NCBI GenBank assembly: GCA_973895155.1
Contig: OZ316895.1
Span: 14,694,001 to 14,758,000 of the forward strand
Reading direction: 5' to 3'
From: Marsupella aquatica
Taxonomy: Eukaryota > Marchantiophyta
Length of the DNA: 64,000 bases
Of the stretch, positions 22,701-35,874 are shown one piece after another (the stretch's first letter is position 1; each line of letters opens with the position of its first letter). Under the pieces are notes generated by a model. That model was not told where the DNA came from and made no database searches. It was given only the letters and a program-made list of their open reading frames with translations. Both the position numbers and the translations under genes were made by a program.

Positions 22701-23041
22701 TTGGCCCAGTTCAGTATCTTCCCGTGCGTAATGTAGAACAGAATCTCCCTCAACAAAATGAATCCGCCGTGTTGGAAATGCTTCACTCAGTTTTAGAAAT
22801 CTTGCCTGCTCAAACTTCTTTCCAGTACTAGGGTATCGAAATCTGATCGGGTGGCCTGTCACTGAAGGTTTCTAATTCTTGCGAGAACGCGGGGTACAAC
22901 GATGATGACGACGCCTGGTGGTGGGCGGTTGAGCAAGAACTCGTGAAGCTGGAAAGCAATTCACTAACGAGCAGTTTGCCGTGTGGATCGGTCACAATCG
23001 CCTCGCCTCACCAAGGTGAAAGTACAATTATGATGAATTAA
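16771..23041 (+). CDS. PRIMPOL: PrimPol (DNA-directed primase/polymerase), 14 exons
   Basis: PrimPol restarts stalled replication forks by repriming and bypasses lesions in nucleus and organelles. Exons inferred from homology and GT-AG sites: 16771-16855, 17165-17302, 17515-17668, 18126-18278, 18548-18599, 18887-19061, 19379-19461, 19593-19802, 20528-20608, 20812-20965, 21112-21219, 21479-21544, 22124-22329, 22868-23041. Phases agree at every junction and the total is 1839 bases (612 residues; human is 560). The archaeo-eukaryotic primase core has D203 and E205 (HLYFDLEF) and a third metal ligand D315 (LFVDQGVYSRNR). The zinc knuckle is C453-x6-H460-x19-C480-x4-C485, the same spacing as human. 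Two acidic Trp motifs follow (EEWEDETWWEEV near 526, DDDDAWWWAVE near 567), in the position of RPA-binding motifs. The last acceptor (22867) has a weak pyrimidine tract and is the least sure; exons 1, 2 and 10 rest mainly on phase. Confidence 0.9.
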
Positions 23042-26000
23042 TTGCTCCTTTCGAGGGCTACACGGTTAGTTCTGTATCCAGGAGCACTGTACTCAGAAGC
23101 GAAGATAGTTGAGAACATCCGAATGTGAATTCCCCTCGTGCTGTTGACGCCGAACGCGACATTGTGGCACCCTTCACTTGTGCCAGGTGGTTCGCAGATT
23201 CTGTCGTCAGTCCAGCTAGTCGTTAGTTGTCACGAGGAGTCTGTACAATAGACATTTTTTTTGCCTTGTACAATAGACATTTATATATTTCCCCGCTGAA
23301 TGCTATTCTCATTTCTCGGGAGTAGTGAAGCGTGTTCTAATTCTCCTTTTCCCCATGGCTAGAGGTTTGTTACTCAATCTCTATTGCATATCAAGATTTT
23401 TTGTATCAAAAGATTTCAGAGAATTACATTGCCGAATCCAGCAAGGGAGGATCGCAGAAGTGGAGCGATACCCAATGAGAACCCGAGGTTGGACTAAGAG
23501 TAATGATTAGTTAGTGCATTCTTGGAATACTTTCCTGCAGTGTTCAGACACTCTTACGCTCTGACCGCTCTGATTTAGCTTTTCCATTGTTCTACCTGGG
23601 TCGACTGGTTCAGGACATCGATTAACAGCAGCATGTCGCAACCACGCAGTCATCGGAACTTTGAGCTGACTCCCGGATTCGCCAGAACGCCGGCTGTCAG
23701 ACCTTGGCTGGGTTGACGAGCAAACTAGATTAGATACGCCGTTTGATGAGTCTCTAATTGTCAACTGATAATCATGATTTAGACTTAACATGCAAATCTA
23801 GAATTTATCGTGCGCAGGAGAATCTCGGTTCCCCTGTTGTGGCGAAGCCGCCGAACGTGGTTTGCTCAACTCATGTCCCTGGTGGTCCGGGCAATGTGAC
23901 GCTTTCTTAATTAATGATGTTGATGGGGGACTGAAGATCGGGGGGCTGTCCTCTCTCTTGTCACCACACCAACTGTATTCGCCACTGTTGATCGTATAGC
24001 GTCGCCAGCTACACCATCAAAGTGGGCTGTACTCGTCCACTGAATACGGTAAAACGCCATAGTTTCCTCACCCGGCGATAGCTCAGTGCTATTCTCACCA
24101 TGACGTTCCCCAACGTAGTCTGTCCCCTTCGAAAGTAAGCATCCCGAGAGAGCAGCCCAACCATGCCCAGTCTGCAAGGTAGGAAACAGTAGAGCTTCGC
24201 ACCACCTTCGCTGATCAATGACCTTTTCTTCTGGGTTCAGTGATTTTTAACGCAAGCCCTAGGTATCCAGATTTGCATATTTATAGTCGTGTAAAAGGTC
24301 TAGATAATGCACATTACCACACCAATCGATTCTTTCCCTTCATTGCACCTGGACGTCCGAAAAGTAGTCCACAGTCTAACTGTCAGTCATGTGCAAGAAA
24401 GACTTCGCACTTTCCGATGTGTCGACACTATTTAACGTTGAATCTTCGATGCCATCCAAATCTTCCTGTAGGGTTCCTTGTTCATTGTGTCGTTAGTGGC
24501 TGAAACTATAATTCGAGCCCATACTGTAATGTCATTACAATTGCATACCTCCACGAGGTGCGGGGGAGCTCAGTGGTGGGGCTGCCAGTCTTCCTGAAAT
24601 ACTAGCCTGGCAGAGACTTCGTAGTGAAAAGGAGCCAATTAGGCTTCTGCTTGTCAACAGAACGTAGTTATTAGGTACCTTTTCATTCCATCGTTGCAAG
24701 GGATTGGCTAGGGTCCAGCCTGACTGCCTGAGTTTGGTCATGTTTGGATTTGTCTACACTTCAGGCCCCACTGGTAGGGCCAGGTTGGCTACTACCGCTC
24801 ATTTTCTTCTTTGTCAGGCACGGAAACTCCTACCGTCCATACTCACCGTTCTCTGAATTCCAGAAACCTTGTCCGGAATCAGAGGAACTTGGACCGACTG
24901 TGCCAGTCAGAGCAAAAATAGAGGCATATCGGACATGTTTGAATTGTAGTTTGCAGAGGGCAGTGAATGCTCGCCAATTATTGTTGTTTGTGCAACTGGG
25001 GCCCCATTTCTTCGTTATTTTATTCAATTGCAAGATTAGACTGGCCTACTGAACCCGGCTGATGCTCCTACCTTAATCCTCACTCAGCGTCGGGGTTGGG
25101 GTTATGTACTGTGGTATCTTAGGTCGTTACAAAACGAATTGTTGGCTCTAACGAGTCGTGGTGGGACTTTGTCCATGTTCGATGTGACCTCACTGGTAAT
25201 GCCCTCGTTTTTTTCAATTTTCTCTTGCGGGCAGAGCCAGAGGCAAACTTTACTTCACAGGATGGTGGTGGACTCGTGTCATTGCATGCTGTGGCATTTG
25301 GTCAATCAGTGCAAATGCATGCTAATTTCAGGGGCACAGAGCAGTTTGCATCTAGGCAGCTTTCCCTGTGTGCCCCTTTGAAACACACTTTTTCTGTGCG
25401 CCGTAGAGGAGCTTCCAAGCAGTCGCAGGCTGACAGTCCCTCCTTTTCTATTTATTTGTTTTGAAAGGTGAACAGAGGGGACTTCTCTTCTACTGTAAGA
25501 TGTCGTCTGTCGTTTAAATGAAGCCACCGGCCATTATTGGCTTACCAGTACAAGAACTGAAGGCACCCCTAAAAGCGTGCAATGAGTAGGTCCTGTTTGC
25601 TTATGATTGTGCCATGCTTTCTGAGTCGTGTCGTTAGACCACCTTTGGAGGTCCACTTCGCCTCAACGGGTAGTCTAAAAAACTAGGATCGGGGACAAAG
25701 TTAATTGCACGCCTGTTCAGACACGTTAATGCCACCTTCGTCATCGATTCTCTCTTGTTAGTTTAGTCTCCTGTACTACTCATTGGGTAGTGGTAACCCA
25801 TGATACATAGAAGCAACATGACTCAGTGGTATAAAAGAATAATCGCGTTCATACGGGTATGGAAAAATTTATGCAATGGATGAGTGTTTGCCACTTGTCA
25901 CATTGCAACATATGCTGCTGATTTTATATCTGCAACTACTGTTAGGCCTACTCATTGTCATCATCTCCTCCTGGTAATTGTGGCGAACTGATGGGCCTGA

Positions 26001-26253
26001 CTCTTGTAAAACGACAAGGCCTACTTCAAGCTTCTTGTAGCCTATCATTCTTTACTGCTGTTGGAATTTTAAGGTAAGAAACTAGAATTAAAAAACATAC
26101 AGTTGAAACTGTGTATTGGTGACTTTTGGTTATGCCAAGGAAGCAGGCAGCCAACTCGTCGAATAGCAACTGACATTGGAGTTCATGGTCTGACGAGCAT
26201 AATTAAAAAGCTACGAGCCCTATGCCAGTGCTTTGCACTGTGCAAGGAGGGCA
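23042..26253. other. intergenic region downstream of PrimPol
   Basis: I find no gene that can be supported. Short frames on both strands (for example near 24000 and 24750) have no recognisable motifs or splice structure. The first few hundred bases probably include the PrimPol 3' UTR. Confidence 0.45.
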
Positions 26254-26499
26254 GGCCTCGCAGGGGTGTCGGGGCCAGGAGGGCGCGAAGCCCTATGCGG
26301 AGCGAGGAGGGTGTAAGGAGGGGGGCATGCGAGGCTGCTGTAAGAAGGGGGGCGAGCGAGGCAGCAGCCTCGCAGGGGTGTAGGGGCCAGGAGGGCGCAA
26401 AGCCCTATGCGGAGCAAGGAGGGTGTAAAGAGGGGGGCGAGCGAGGCAGCAGCCTTGCAGGGGTGTAGGGGGGGGGGGGGGGGGCGGGCCCTAAGCCCT
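26254..26499. repeat. GC-rich tandem repeat with a 17-base G run
   Basis: Three imperfect units begin near 26254, 26367 and 26452, each with the core GCAGGGGTGT and ending with CCCTATGCGG. Spacing is about 113 and 85 bases. The third unit contains 17 consecutive G (26468-26484). The composition is far more GC-rich than the surroundings. An open frame crosses it only because repeat units lack stops. Confidence 0.85.
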
Positions 26500-29400
26500 A
26501 TGCGGTTGCTCCAAAATTGAATGCCTTTTGCCACGCGGAAGGCCTGTATGCTTCCGTCATTCTGAGTGCATGGAAGGGAGCAATTGTGTGGTCCTGTGCC
26601 TGCCTGCGTGCCTCTTTCCTGGCATGCGTGCCTCATTGTAAGAGGGTATTAGAAGATCGGACGGTCATGACAAATAAGATGTTTTTATTTGATGGTCAGT
26701 TGTGATTCCCGCTGGAATTCGAATTTGTAACGGGATGACGGACGAAAATTGGCCAAATGGGCGGGATTGCCTATTATAGTGTTAGATATAATGGTGAATC
26801 CACCTTTCAGATTTTGTCTCATTTAGATGTTCTGTCCAATATTTTAATTTTAATGTACCCTAACAAGGTGAATCTTTTCTATTAATTTGATTTTGAATTA
26901 ACTTCTGGATCCCTTTGAATTTTAGTGACTTGGAATATTTTGAATGTATTTGGCTCCCCTCATAAATGTTTAATTTTTCATTTTGAATCATTCTTTAGTG
27001 AAATCTTTTTTTTCTCATGAGAATGAGAGAAATGAATTTAAACAATGTGCACATGTGGTGTACTAAGTTCCCCTTGTGGTTTCTTTTACAAAAGTTATGG
27101 TTTTAATTGAGTTGATTGTCATTACCTAGAAGCAAGTGAAAATCTGTAAAGTATGTGCACAACTCTTTAGTACCTTGGTACTTCTTGGTCATAATGTGCT
27201 TTTGTTTGCATTTGTACTTATGGTTTTGTGTGTTATGTCACTCACTCTTCTTTTATCATAAAATGAATTATATATCATTACAGACAAAAAAAGAGACATG
27301 TTCCAGGATGAACATGCTATATTGTGTAAGGGTCGTAAGGGACTAGTGAGCACGGGCTACAATTAGCTGAATACAGATATACCCAACTCAAGATTTTGGG
27401 GTAACCCAAACGAGTTCCACTTCATTAGTGGTGGCTGAAACAGCATCTGTGGTGTGTCATTGAGTAGCAAGGGATGGCAATGGTCAAAGGACAGGGCAGA
27501 CACCTTCCTCAGCAAAAAGGGAAAGTTGAGGTGGAGGGTTTACTCTACTGATATCCAACACAGATCTTAAACCCAGATGTGAAGGGGGCCTAGGAAAAGC
27601 AAAGGCCATCACAAAAGAATTAATTTGGGCAAAGCCATCTTGTGTCACCAGCCTTTATTTCGAAAAGGAAATCCCCCATAGCCACAGGTTGGTTCCAGAA
27701 GCTTGGTTGGATGCATTCAAACCACTGTAGTAAAACAGGAACAAAGTACTCAGAAAACAAAGTCAATAGTGGAATGGAAGCATAGTTTACTTTGTGCAAA
27801 TATATGCAAGCACCTTGTCAACCCTTTAAGTCTATCCAAGTTTTTTCTCCATTTTTGCACTCAGGTCAAAGTGGAAAAGGGCTGGTCAGTTTCAACTCCA
27901 GAGTTATCAATGGGGAACTGGGTGGCTGGGGACAATGGGCACTGGACAAATATCATTTCGTTGATTTCTTAACTACCAGGGTGCCGGTGCTATTGTAGGT
28001 GTGGCCCATTGATTCCTTGTGAACCCTTGCTTTGCTCAACCTTGGTCGAATAGGAAGGAAAATGGATAGATATAGCACGCTCATCCTGGAACATGCTTGA
28101 GTTTTTGTCTTGTAGTGATTTGAAAGTAAATAAAATATGAAAACATAACTAGAAGGATTGGTGCAGAGTGACCAATGAAAAGTACAATCAAGGATGCTAC
28201 GATGTGTGCACTTAATTCAATGTCCTTATGAATGACACTCATTTCAATAAAAACCATAAACTTAGGAATGAAAGACATGAGGGGAACTTAAGACACAATG
28301 AGAATCATTTCTCTCATTCATGAGAATGTTCAAGTGGTGGAGCCGTTCATTTCATCTCTAATAAATCACAAACATTAAAATTTATAAGGGGGCTGCCAAA
28401 ATAAGTTCAAAATACTTTAGAATCCTAAAAATTAAAGGGGTCCATAAATTAATTAAAAATGAATATGATACACAGGCGGCCCCTTGACAAGGCACATTGA
28501 AATAAAAATACATGACATCAAAACTCTGAATAAGACAAAATCTGAAATATAGCAGTTTCAAGTTGGGTTGATGGACTAGCAAGGAAGGTGAGAGAATAGG
28601 TACACAAAAGGCAATTGTAACCAAAATCCAGGAGTGGGGAGTGGAGGCACAATTGGAGGAAAATCGTAAACCCTTCCCCCTCAGCCTCTAGACCTTCTCT
28701 TCTTGCTTGATTGAGGAAAATGAAATGTAAAAGTCCCTAGTGGTAAACAGGGGAGCTACCAAAAAATCCTAATGAATTGAATGGCCATAATGTGTTCCCG
28801 CCTTTTTGGATTTGTGGATTGACCAAACATTTAGAAGGAATAGGTAGAGGGGTCTTAACCTATTACAGAAAAGCAAAAGTACATGTGCCTATTCTTCAAC
28901 CCAAACCTCTTGGTGGGATAGGATCGCTAAGCTTGTGTAGGGATCTTGGACACATGCATTTTCACTAGGGTGACACAAATTTAGAGTCACAACCCTTTAC
29001 TATCACGTGAAGATCATGTTGGGATCCCATCCAAGCTCAGAACTGCAGAGGATTTGTGGAAAGTTCCCTTCCCTTGAGGAGGCAAGACAAAAGCTCCAGA
29101 AATTTATAATCACAACCCTTTACGTTCGCATGAAGAGCATGTTGGGGTCCCATCAAAGGTCATAACTCTCATCACACTAGTACACCGGTACCTTATATCT
29201 TAATTTTTTTTATTTTCTTCTTGTTTCTCTTTGGGGTCTGCATTTGCCCTTTCTTTTAAATTTGGTGCTTGTCCTCTCCTTTGGAGCACTGCTGCTTTTA
29301 ATCTATTATACTTTTATTGGCCTGTTTAGAAAATTGGACCTTTTCCCAACAAACAAATTGTCACTATGACGAGGCAAGACAAAACCTCCAAAAGACATCT

Positions 29401-30358
29401 CGTTCTGACATTTGTGGCCCTTGTAGTTTACTAGATTGTTGGTTCCTCTTTTATCTGGACTTGGGTTGGGCTTTGGAATACTCCTCCTTCGAGTTTCCTT
29501 CTTCCACCTTGTCCTGAGTAATGTAGTGACAATCAGGTTAGTGCTAAAAATAAATAATTACTCAAAATATGAGTAAGTGAGAGACAATTTTAGGTACTTG
29601 TGCCTACTTGTACCTAAAAAAATTCTGAAATAATTGCAAATGCATATAGCAGGAGAATTTGAAGTGCGAAACACTGATTCATCAGTGTGGACATTGTTGT
29701 AAAAGTAGCACAACACTTTGAAATGTACAATATTGAGGCTTCCGGCATGAAATGTGCAAAGCTGATCATGATATGGTGTAACTCTAGTCGGATGTCAATG
29801 AAGACGATACAGAAAAACTACAAAAAAGATGATCTCTGTTTTTGAGTGATTGGGTTATTTCATGGCAAAAGAAAGAAGTTTTGTGAGTCAAATTATTAAA
29901 GCTACTGTGAGAATCATCAAAAGTTCGATGACCTACCTTACTTGATTGATACAGTGTCCAGTTTGAAATCATCGATTGAAATATGCACAGTCCCAGTCCT
30001 CCAGCCTTTTCATTTTTCAGCAGGGTGGCTTTGTGCTCTCACAAGAGTTTGCAGAAAGAAAGATTATGTTTTGAATAATTGCTACAGACTCCAAGATAGT
30101 ACCCCAGTGTGGTGTTTAAAAGAACCCCATCTTCGCCTAAGGTTATAGTAGAAGTGCCATGATCCCGGCCCGGAGTTCCTATGTCACTTCCACAAGCTCT
30201 TTCCTTTAACTGGGATTTATTTATTTATTTTGGAGACACATCAAATAATTTTTATCTTTTTTATTTACAGCAAAAACGCCACCATGAAGTAACACAAAAT
30301 TGGATCTTGATTCTTCTTAGAGTGAGCAAGCTCGGGAAACCCCTCCAATTTGTTTGGT

Positions 30359-30360
<2 letters not shown>

Positions 30361-30410
<50 letters not shown>
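30361..30410. repeat. TC microsatellite, 25 units
   Basis: Fifty bases of pure TC dinucleotide. It creates spurious Leu-Ser and Glu-Arg frames on the two strands. Confidence 0.98.
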
Positions 30411-30413
<3 letters not shown>

Positions 30414-31682
30414 AAAACCCATATTACATTCAAGAGCATAATTGTCTGATTGGATAATGAACGACCTGTTGGTCACAAGTCCTCCGTTGCAACCTAAGCT
30501 GACCTGCAGGCATTACTCCAGTGGTTTACTGTAGTGTTGTTGCCTCTTGGGGTCGCAGGGGTCTCTGTTTGCCAGGTGATGCTGTGTCCCCCCACCTTGG
30601 ATTTCCTTCTGGCCCCTTGAGATTGTCTTCTTAGTGGGTCACTGATTTTTGCTGCTCGTCCGTTTGAATACATCTGGTGCACTGTTGCCTTTCCTTTTGA
30701 TTAAAAAAAATATTGTTGTTGCTGTTTGAGAGTTTGGAAGAATTAAAACAAGATTAGGATACTACACTAGTGTTGTTGCATTTCGATATTAATGGTGTAG
30801 ATGATATGAAATTTCATCCAAGTACCAGAACCCTCACTTTGCAAAGGTTCATGGTTCAAATTTACATTTAATGAGTTTGAGTGCCTGACAATCATACCCC
30901 TTATAAAACTCATGCCCACAAAAAGTTAGTCGCTTGCTACAGCATTCGCCTTTATTGATTATTTAGTGTAAATTTATTTTTTGGTTTCTTTCCTTTGCTC
31001 TTCTTCCACCTTTACTTGTTTGTTTGTTTCTTTCTTTCTTAGTGTTGGCTTTCTTTTGCCTTTGTGCTATTTAGTGTATAACTCTCACACTCATATCACA
31101 TGTTCATCGAGAGCTTTTGGTGCTAAAGGGTTACAAATTTCAACGTTTTGGCCAATGCCATAATGAACCATCACAAAGTGGTTGGAGTGATTCCACTGTG
31201 CTAAAACTCATGAAGAAACATCCATCCTCTAAATTAAGAGCTCCAGTTTCTTCATTTTCTATTTTTTACAGTTTCTTCATGAGGTTGACCTTTGGGCCAA
31301 TAATTAGCCACCTTTGCACGCAAAAAAATGCATCTGTACACTTTTAAGTTCTTTACCCTTTTGGTGTGTGCATGATTTTGTACCTGTTTTATACCAAGAG
31401 CATCCTCCATGGACAAAAGGGTTGGTTCTGGAGACTTGAGTGGACACAATCAAACCATAAAGTAACACATTATGAGTAAAATATTTTGCAATTTGTACGT
31501 AGTGGTATGGGACTATCATTTCTGTTTGTTTATGTGTATACAGGTTTTGTGAGTCCATTGACGTACCTCGTCAAACCTGAGTGTCTATCCTGGACTTTCT
31601 TTCAGTTTAATCTCATAAAAAACTTTTAATCTAAACAATATAGTATTCAATGCCACACTTTATTTCTCGTGGTCTGTCTGCA

Positions 31683-31806
31683 AAATGTAGCATCCCTAGC
31701 AGTCTAATCATGGTGACATATTTCCTTAACCATGAGATGAGCCTAAATGTAGCATCCCTAGCAGTCTGATCATGATGACATATTTCCTTAACCATGAGAT
31801 GGGCCT
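31683..31806. repeat. tandem duplication, two units of about 61 bases
   Basis: Two adjacent units, each with GTAGCATCCCTAGCAGTCT and ACATATTTCCTTAACCATGA, with few differences. No coding content. Confidence 0.85.
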
Positions 31807-34715
31807 GAAGGTGCCATTGTGCACACTCCTGGAAATCCAATTGCCAGGCCGACTCTCCAACTCCCTACCCCTGATTTGCCTAACTGTGCTGGTTAAGCAA
31901 TTAAAAACTCAGATAGGGGCATAATTGTTTTGTGAAGGTTGGGAATTTGGAATGAAAGAAAAAACATCGATGAGAAAATTGGGGGCTCTTTGCCCTCTTT
32001 CCAACAATTAATTTAATTTAATGGTAACATTTTCCTCATGGATTAGATCTTCAGTTCTCCACGATGTAAATACAGTGTAAACTCGTCTCCAGCATGATTT
32101 CACAATATGCGCAAATCGCGATTGGGAAAAGGAAAAAAGTGCCCAGAATCTTAATTAGGTGTAAGATTTGTGTGTCGTGTACACAGCCTGCGTGTTAATA
32201 ATAGGGTGTCCCACAACATCCAAAAAGCTGTCAATTATTGGAGTCCTTTTTAGTATTTCTTTTTATTGGATTCCTTTGTAGGCACTCGCCATCAACTCAG
32301 ATAGACCACTCAGGATCTCCAACATTTGCTTACTATATACATTAAATATAGCGGAGAGAGTTGTTCTATTTTAGACTACTATATATAGCAAATATATCAA
32401 AAAGCGAGCCCAGTGGTTCTTGGGTTTTTCACTACCTCCTCACATAGGCAGGTTAGATACTAATTACTAGATTTGGGAGAACCCAGGAATGAATGCTATA
32501 TTCCTATATTCAGTCAATGTGCTATATATACAGTTACAATCCAGTAACCAAAAGCCACAAGTGCATAGCATTAGAGTAACCTATTTGGGTTGCCCTTTTT
32601 GTTCAACTAACATACTTTACTGGGTTTGGTCAACATAGCATTACAGTAGGCTAACCCAGTAATAGTAGCTTAGAACGAGCCTGACTGCCTCAACTTTGTT
32701 CCGGCCCACAATTGCCTTCTCCACCTGTTGTCTCACCCCAAAACTTGTTGCCTCCCAGAGTCCATGAGTGTAAATATGGATTGCCAATTATTAGTTAAAT
32801 GGTTACATTAAAAGATAGATAACCTACTTTTGGTATACTTTCTGGTTACAAGAAGCTCAGAGAAAAAAAAAAATTCAAATTTTTTGACGCTGCCCTCTGA
32901 AAGGATGAAAGTTTGATCGTGCTCAACAGGGTGTTATGTAAACTGGACGAAATGCATTTTGGGGGAAGGGGATCCTGGAATACGCTGGAGCCCTTTAAAA
33001 ATAGCAAAACCTAGGTCTCACCTTTGTAATATCATCAAGAAAAAATTATTTAAACACATCAACAAGAAATGAGAGTGAATACGTACATGTAGTTCTATTT
33101 TAAATATTTCAAACCATGTCCACCCAAATCAAGCATTCAAGGGCTTCTTACAATCAAATGTACAAAGAACATTTCCAAACATTATGTAGAAAATGCACAA
33201 AGCAAGTCTACATACATTGGTTTTGGAGTTTACTGACTGGTGTTGAATTTCATCAATGTTGAACTCTTTTGGTCTCATTTTTTCTTCTTAATTTGGAAGG
33301 GATGTGTTACTTTCCAACACCTAGCTAGGCCTTGGGTGGAGAAGTTGTGGGGCCATTGTTGGAAATGCTTGAATTGGATAATGATTTTGATTTCTATCTA
33401 TGTTGCTCTCACGGTTGGACTTGAGGCCTCCCTTCTGAGAGCCTTATTACATTTAACCAAGTGAAAACTCTGGACTGTGACGTTGGGGGCCAACACGGTC
33501 ATTCGACTAGTGAAGACAGTGTGGTTATACCTCACAAGCACATGAGCGTAAACCTCACACTGTCACATCCTCCATTCCGGATTCAACATGTCTTCCCCAG
33601 GTTTTGTCTTGGGTTGATTAGGGTGTTAGAATATTTGTGTACAAATGAAACCACTCTGAAGCAGAAGTCCCGTAGTAAAAACTTGGCTAGAGGGGTTTGA
33701 GAAGCTCCTTTAGGTCAAAAAGTCCAGCTGTCAATGCTTGGCAACATGGATTTAGCATCAAACACTATATCATTTCTCTCAAACACAGCATCACATCCGT
33801 CAAAATTCAAATTTCAAATGCACTCTTCAATTTGACGCAGCATACAGGAAGATGGCAGTGAAAATACATGTTGAAATCTCATTCATGCAAGGACTTGGAT
33901 GGAGACCCATCTCAGCCGGGGTCCAAGCTTATAGATTTAGAGTATTGCATAGAATAATTTAAAGGAACTACAGATTCACCCCGGTCAAGTAGTGACTCTA
34001 TTCATATATTGCTCAATGTTTGTAATGCATCTGGTACATTTGTATACACCTTTTGTGCCGATCCAAACCCCTTTGTGTCTACCTGAGCTTTCCTTTCTGA
34101 ATTTAGCAAGTTCATGCTTGGATGGACCTCAATTTGTAGCTACGGAACTTGGATGGACCAAGTAGCTTTTAAGACCCCCAAAACTGTGATTGCTTAAGAA
34201 TCATTTCAAGCAAAAAGAAATACTGTTTGAGTTCAAACCAATACTTGATATATGGTCCATCCAGGTTGAATGGTCCATTTGAGGACTTTGTCAGCTTTTG
34301 GAGTCTGTCTGAGGCCTGTTTTTTTAATTTAATTTAATTTTTTTAAGGGAAATCTGTGAAACCCCACATAAAGGGATGAGTCGGTCACAATAGTTGGGAA
34401 GAGTCAGTCCACAACACTTAAACCCAAGACCTATCAGTCTCTAGTCAAGTGAGTTACCACAAAGTCATGCCTCTCTGGGTGTCAAGGCCTCTTTTTTGGT
34501 AGAGTTAATTATGAAAATTCCCCAAACTGATCAAAACTACCATTAGATCTTTTGTTCCCTCTCGGATTTTAAAATCCCATACCAGGTCTACTCTTCTTAG
34601 TGTTGATGTCCTTCCTGGCCCTTTCCTCTGGTGTGTCTATTTTCCAACCCAGGGTTGAGTTTGCCGCCGGCACCACTATTGTGGTCTAAATGCTTGTAAT
34701 ATTTACGGTAAGAAT

Positions 34716-34852
34716 ATCTGGGTGATTCTTCACTCTTTGGAGCAGTAAGGTGCTGCCAGGATAGCACTTTTGCTTATGATTAAGGACATCTGGATGATTC
34801 TTCACTCTTTGGAGCAGTAAGGTGCTGCCAGGATAACACTTTTGCTTATGAT
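34716..34852. repeat. tandem duplication, two units of about 70 bases
   Basis: Two units, each with GATTCTTCACTCTTTGGAGC and AGGTGCTGCCAGGATA, almost identical. No coding content. Confidence 0.85.
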
Positions 34853-35390
34853 TACATCTCATAACGTTGTATTCAGTCTGGTACAGAGTTACGTTAAAAT
34901 CTTACATCCACGTATTCATCAATGTATAAGTCAGTGTTTATCTCACCCAGACTCCTGAACATAAAGTAAAGAATGTTTGCTCATCTCATAATGATGTATG
35001 TTATTTCTCATATATGGTCTCCTCGTGTATGCAGGTCTACCTTATATGGTCGACAATATACTCAATAATGGGACAGCCAACTTCCTTAATTATATACTTT
35101 TAGTCTGAAATTTTTTTTTCAATCTATGGCCCATATTAGAATAACATTCTAATCTGGGTCACTTGTTTGTATGTTGTCTTTGTGAATGGAATTAAAAAAA
35201 CAAATTCAAGGCAAAAAAAAACAACATTCCCCAACTCTTGATCAAGTGTGCCCCAGTTACATTGTAGTGCTCTGTAAAATCAATCCTGCTATTTCTCTTC
35301 TTGCTTTGTCCCTCGAAGACTGCTTTTGTTCAAAGTTTTCGTTTCTTACAAGGTAACATTTGAGGCCAAAAATAAATTCAATCCTGTACC

Positions 35391-35874
35391 TCCGGTTTCC
35401 AATGAATCTCCGTCAACTTACTGTAAAGATCAAATCATTACTTTCCAACGCTCCATCGGGTTTGCTGGCGGCACCCAAGGTACTGCCATCCCCAAAACCT
35501 GGGCAAAACATGAATAGTATTTAATTACAGGAAACAATCCAACACCAAACTATGATTCTCCAGTTTAGATTTTTATTTCAAAAATATTGTCTACACTGAT
35601 AAGTCAATGTTTCCGTATCAAGATGCTTAGAACATTCGTAAACTTTACGTGCAAAACTCTTTTGTGGTATAATAAATAATGCACTTAAATAATGTCCTTG
35701 GTGAGTCTACACCAATTTTTTAACATTTATTTATGTTTTCACGCGCGAACCGGGACGGCACTCCGGTAATCCACGACCTGGGGTTCCCAGCGATTGTCGT
35801 CAACCTACGGTCCAGATGAAGTACTCATTTTCCAATCCTCGGTCGGGGTTGCCGGCGCCGGGCGGTACACCATG
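35391..35874 (+). other. pair of related protein-like segments of unknown nature
   Basis: Two stretches, 35391-35485 and 35781-35874, resemble each other at about 60-65 percent of bases and in the same frame. The first reads PSTYCKDQIITFQRSIGFAG and the second SSTYGPDEVLIFQSSVGVAG. Conservation of frame between diverged copies hints at former coding sequence. I do not recognise the family, and neither segment sits in a convincing gene. Confidence 0.35.

Noticed and set aside
26103-26468. 121-codon frame through the GC-rich repeat
   Set aside because: Open only because the repeated unit lacks stops; no protein motif and clear tandem repetition.
30181-30476. Frames crossing the TC microsatellite
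   Set aside because: The Leu-Ser or Glu-Arg runs come from the dinucleotide repeat.
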